Shown piece by piece: positions 62,188 through 64,000 of a stretch of DNA of 64,000 nucleotides. The notes under the pieces are model-generated. The model searched no databases and had not been told where the DNA came from. It saw only the letters and a list, made by a program, of their open reading frames with translations. Position 1 is the stretch's first letter. Every line of letters begins with the position of its first letter. This stretch comes from Terriglobia bacterium (lineage in GTDB: Bacteria > Acidobacteriota > Terriglobia > JAIQFV01), in assembly GCA_028716525.1 (NCBI GenBank), contig JAQUPQ010000017.1:1-64000 (forward strand). Reading direction: 5' to 3'. The position numbers and the translations under genes were made by a program.

Positions 62188-62410
62188 GGTAAATTCCAGG
62201 TTCCAAGACCCAAAATCCAAATAAATTCCAAGGCCCAGATTCCAAACAGGAGGAATTCCTGTCAACACAAGTCGTCTGCAATGCGTCGCTTCACAACTTG
62301 AAATTCAGAATTGAAGATCAGCCGGTTCTTGAATGTTGGAATTTGCTTTGACTTTGGAATTTTGGGATTGGAATTTATTTGGATTTTGGTCTTTGGTATT
62401 TGGAATTTCT
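62188..62410. repeat. Paired CCAAATTCC / GGAATTTGG inverted arms (copy 4)
   Basis: Left arm about 62188-62249 (TTCCAGGTTCCAAGACCC, then AAAATCCAAATAAATTCC), right arm about 62333-62410 (GGAATTTATTTGGATTTTGG and neighbours). The node CCAAATAAATTCCAA is present on both sides in opposite orientation. The right arm ends at the stop codon of the MBL hydrolase. Confidence 0.8.
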
Positions 62411-62414
62411 TCCT

Positions 62415-63440
62415 CTATACCCTTTCCAGCCGGCGCACTCCATCCCGATCAACCCCCCGAATTTTACCCTCGGCTTCCAAATAATCCGCGTGCGCGTACG
62501 CCTCCGAGAGCGCCAAAAACAATCCACTGCTATCCACCTGTGGAAAGAGCTCTCGCGCCAGAGCCCACACGGTTTTCTTTCTGTCACCCAGCAGCTCCAG
62601 AATTCGCGATTGGCGCTTGTCGTGATGGTGGATTATAGCCTCAAAAAGAGTATCGAACGCTTCCACGTCGTCTCCGTGCCCGGAACACACTTGGCGGGGA
62701 CGAAGGCGCCGGAGTTTTTCCAGGGATGAAAGATAGCTCATCAGACTGGGAAAGCGTTGGCCGGGACGAATGGGATCTTCGTTGAGGATAGGATTGGGGG
62801 TAATCCGCTTGATCACCGTGTCGGCCGCGATCAACAATCCAAGGCCGCGAAGAAAGAAACACACACTTCCGGGCGTGTGACCGGGCGTATGAATCACTTC
62901 GAGAATCTCATCCCCGCAAAGCAACGTCTGGCCTTCTAAAACTGGCGTAAATGTCGGGACGGGGTCCGTCATCGAAAGGATGTATCGATATTGATCTTCG
63001 AATTGATTCACCGCGTCGACGGGGACTTCGGCTTCCCGATACATGCGCTCATAGAAACCCGGGTCGGTGCGGTGTTGAAATTCCGCGCTGTCTAGCGGGG
63101 ATGCAAACAAACCCGCCCCCGCCTGATGAGCCACTTCCGCGGCCAGACCGTAATGGTCGGGATGACCGTGCGTAATGAAAATCTTCCGAACCTTGGAGAA
63201 ACTGAGGCCCAGAGATTCCAGGCCGCGCTTCAAAACCCCGCGCGCTTCCTCGGTTTTAGGGCCGACATCGATCAGGACCACCTCGGGCTCGGTGATCACA
63301 TAAACGTTGATCGGACCCACATGAAACGGCGTCGGCACGATGACTCGATAAAGGGGGAGATTCAAAATCCTGCGGCCGGCGGTGTCACTGGAAGGCAAAA
63401 TTACACTCCCAAGGAAAGATAAAGAAATGCCGAGCTCCAT
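62415..63440 (-). CDS. MBL-fold metallo-hydrolase
   Basis: 341 residues. The metal site ITHGHPDHYGLAAEVAHQAG (HxHxDH) lies near residue 90, with HTPGHTPGSVCFF and a further Asp/His block (LLIAADTVIKRITPNP) later. The C-terminal 60 residues look like a winged helix (VDRDGVRRLERV end). This is the glyoxalase II-like subset with a LACTB2-type C-terminal domain; substrate unknown. No clear ribosome binding site at 63440. Confidence 0.87.
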   Translation of the reverse strand: MELGISLSFLGSVILPSSDTAGRRILNLPLYRVIVPTPFHVGPINVYVITEPEVVLIDVGPKTEEARGVLKRGLESLGLSFSKVRKIFITHGHPDHYGLAAEVAHQAGAGLFASPLDSAEFQHRTDPGFYERMYREAEVPVDAVNQFEDQYRYILSMTDPVPTFTPVLEGQTLLCGDEILEVIHTPGHTPGSVCFFLRGLGLLIAADTVIKRITPNPILNEDPIRPGQRFPSLMSYLSSLEKLRRLRPRQVCSGHGDDVEAFDTLFEAIIHHHDKRQSRILELLGDRKKTVWALARELFPQVDSSGLFLALSEAYAHADYLEAEGKIRGVDRDGVRRLERV

Positions 63441-63476
63441 CCTCGGCGAGCTTCACGTGGGGCCCTCGATCGCGGA

Positions 63477-64000
63477 TCAGTGCGTGTTCAATGGCCAGCC
63501 GTTGGACTCCAACGAGGCGCGCGCCACGCGGTGCCCTGCGACGACGGTGTTGGTTGGAATGTATTTGGTGAATCGCTTCAACGCCGCTAATTGCGTCCGC
63601 AGCAGATCGCCCTCGGCGATAGCCGTCAACGCGGCCTTGGCCTCTCCCTCTATGCGCGCCGCTGCCTCCGCAAAATAGATCTGCGTTAAATCCATATGCA
63701 GACGGGCTTTTTCCTCACTACTCGACGCCGCCAGCTTGAGCGTTCGCAGGAGAGAGGATTCGCAGGCATACACGTCCATGATCATGTCGGCGATGTGTCC
63801 CAGGATTTCCTGCTGATCAACCAATTTGTCGGTAAACTTCTGCATCGCCGCGCCGGCCACCATTAAGACGATCTTCTTGGCATCCGCCACACATTTCTTC
63901 TCCTGCGCCAACAATTCGGCGCTTTCTTCCTTCAAGGAGGGAAATCCGGTGATCTCGTCCAGCAGTTTTTTGGCCGCTGGAATCAACGCCAGCTCGCCTT
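63477..64000 (-). CDS. Acyl-CoA dehydrogenase, C-terminal part (truncated by window edge)
   Basis: About 174 residues are visible; the frame stays open to the right edge, so the apparent internal start codons are not real starts. QKFTDKLVDQQEILGHIADM and MDVYACESSLLRTLKLAAS resemble the helical C-terminal extension of long acyl-CoA dehydrogenases used in beta-oxidation. The FAD-binding core is beyond the window. It ends at GWPLNTH. Confidence 0.75.
   Translation of the reverse strand, partial: GELALIPAAKKLLDEITGFPSLKEESAELLAQEKKCVADAKKIVLMVAGAAMQKFTDKLVDQQEILGHIADMIMDVYACESSLLRTLKLAASSSEEKARLHMDLTQIYFAEAAARIEGEAKAALTAIAEGDLLRTQLAALKRFTKYIPTNTVVAGHRVARASLESNGWPLNTH

Overview
The window reads as chromosomal DNA from a Gram-negative bacterium, most likely an Acidobacteriota member (inference from gene content; there is no rRNA or other marker gene here). 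Pointers are an LPS heptose pathway, a LolA-like protein and an outer-membrane barrel; two ECF sigma/zf-HC2 anti-sigma modules, one with a DUF4097 protein; a secreted BNR/VPS10-type propeller, an M61 peptidase, a Tat amidase and an FG-GAP protein; and futalosine-pathway menaquinone synthesis (MqnD). I found no rRNA, tRNA, phage, plasmid or cas genes.

Layout. 1-2154 (minus): start of a GspE/PilB-like gene, then a sigma/anti-sigma/secreted-protein module. 2601-6545 (plus): glycan operon with a GT39-like transferase, a Trm112-like protein, a GT9 heptosyltransferase and the heptose-7-phosphate kinase. 6816-14807 (minus): S55 peptidase, propeller protein, ECF sigma, anti-sigma, DUF4097 protein, shikimate kinase and a secreted protein. 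15253-18061 (plus): iron uptake, with a promoter carrying a Fur-like box, feoB, and a DtxR regulator with a C-terminal FeoA-like domain. 18216-21083: TatA, a DMT permease, an isoprenylcysteine-type methyltransferase and an NTF2-like protein. 21269-24265 (plus): a sulfur-carrier cysteine operon of CysM-like synthase, JAMM protease and a CysO-like/E1/rhodanese fusion. 24793-29196: a 1467-residue multi-PAS hybrid histidine kinase. 29433-40315: an FG-GAP protein and unrelated single genes (CoA-binding, thymidylate-synthase-like, amidohydrolase, APC permease, GrpB, QueG) separated by repeat-rich spacers. 41146-47034 (minus): a probable surface-fibre operon of three paralogous pilin-like proteins, a PapD-like chaperone and a large barrel protein with Sdr-type and LysM domains in place of a recognisable usher. 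47745-64000: a DHH-like protein, mqnD, a four-helix-bundle gene framed by inverted repeat arms, thiG, secreted hydrolases, a GAF histidine kinase, an MBL hydrolase and the C-terminal part of an acyl-CoA dehydrogenase.

The spacers carry several families of palindromic or short-period repeats: a 7-nt CCAAATT family in paired inverted arms, a 7-nt GGTGTCR family around the four-helix-bundle gene, a 9-nt GACYRRANA family, GGGGACAGRCACC palindromes resembling REP elements, and GC-rich hairpins ending in GCTAC. Some intrude into operon gaps or gene ends.

The candidates most worth testing as new systems are the chaperone/barrel-LysM/pilin cluster, the fused sulfur-carrier polyprotein with its adjacent JAMM protease, and the four-helix-bundle cassette with its wider class of short-period inverted-arm elements. 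All functions are read from sequence motifs; no database search was run.
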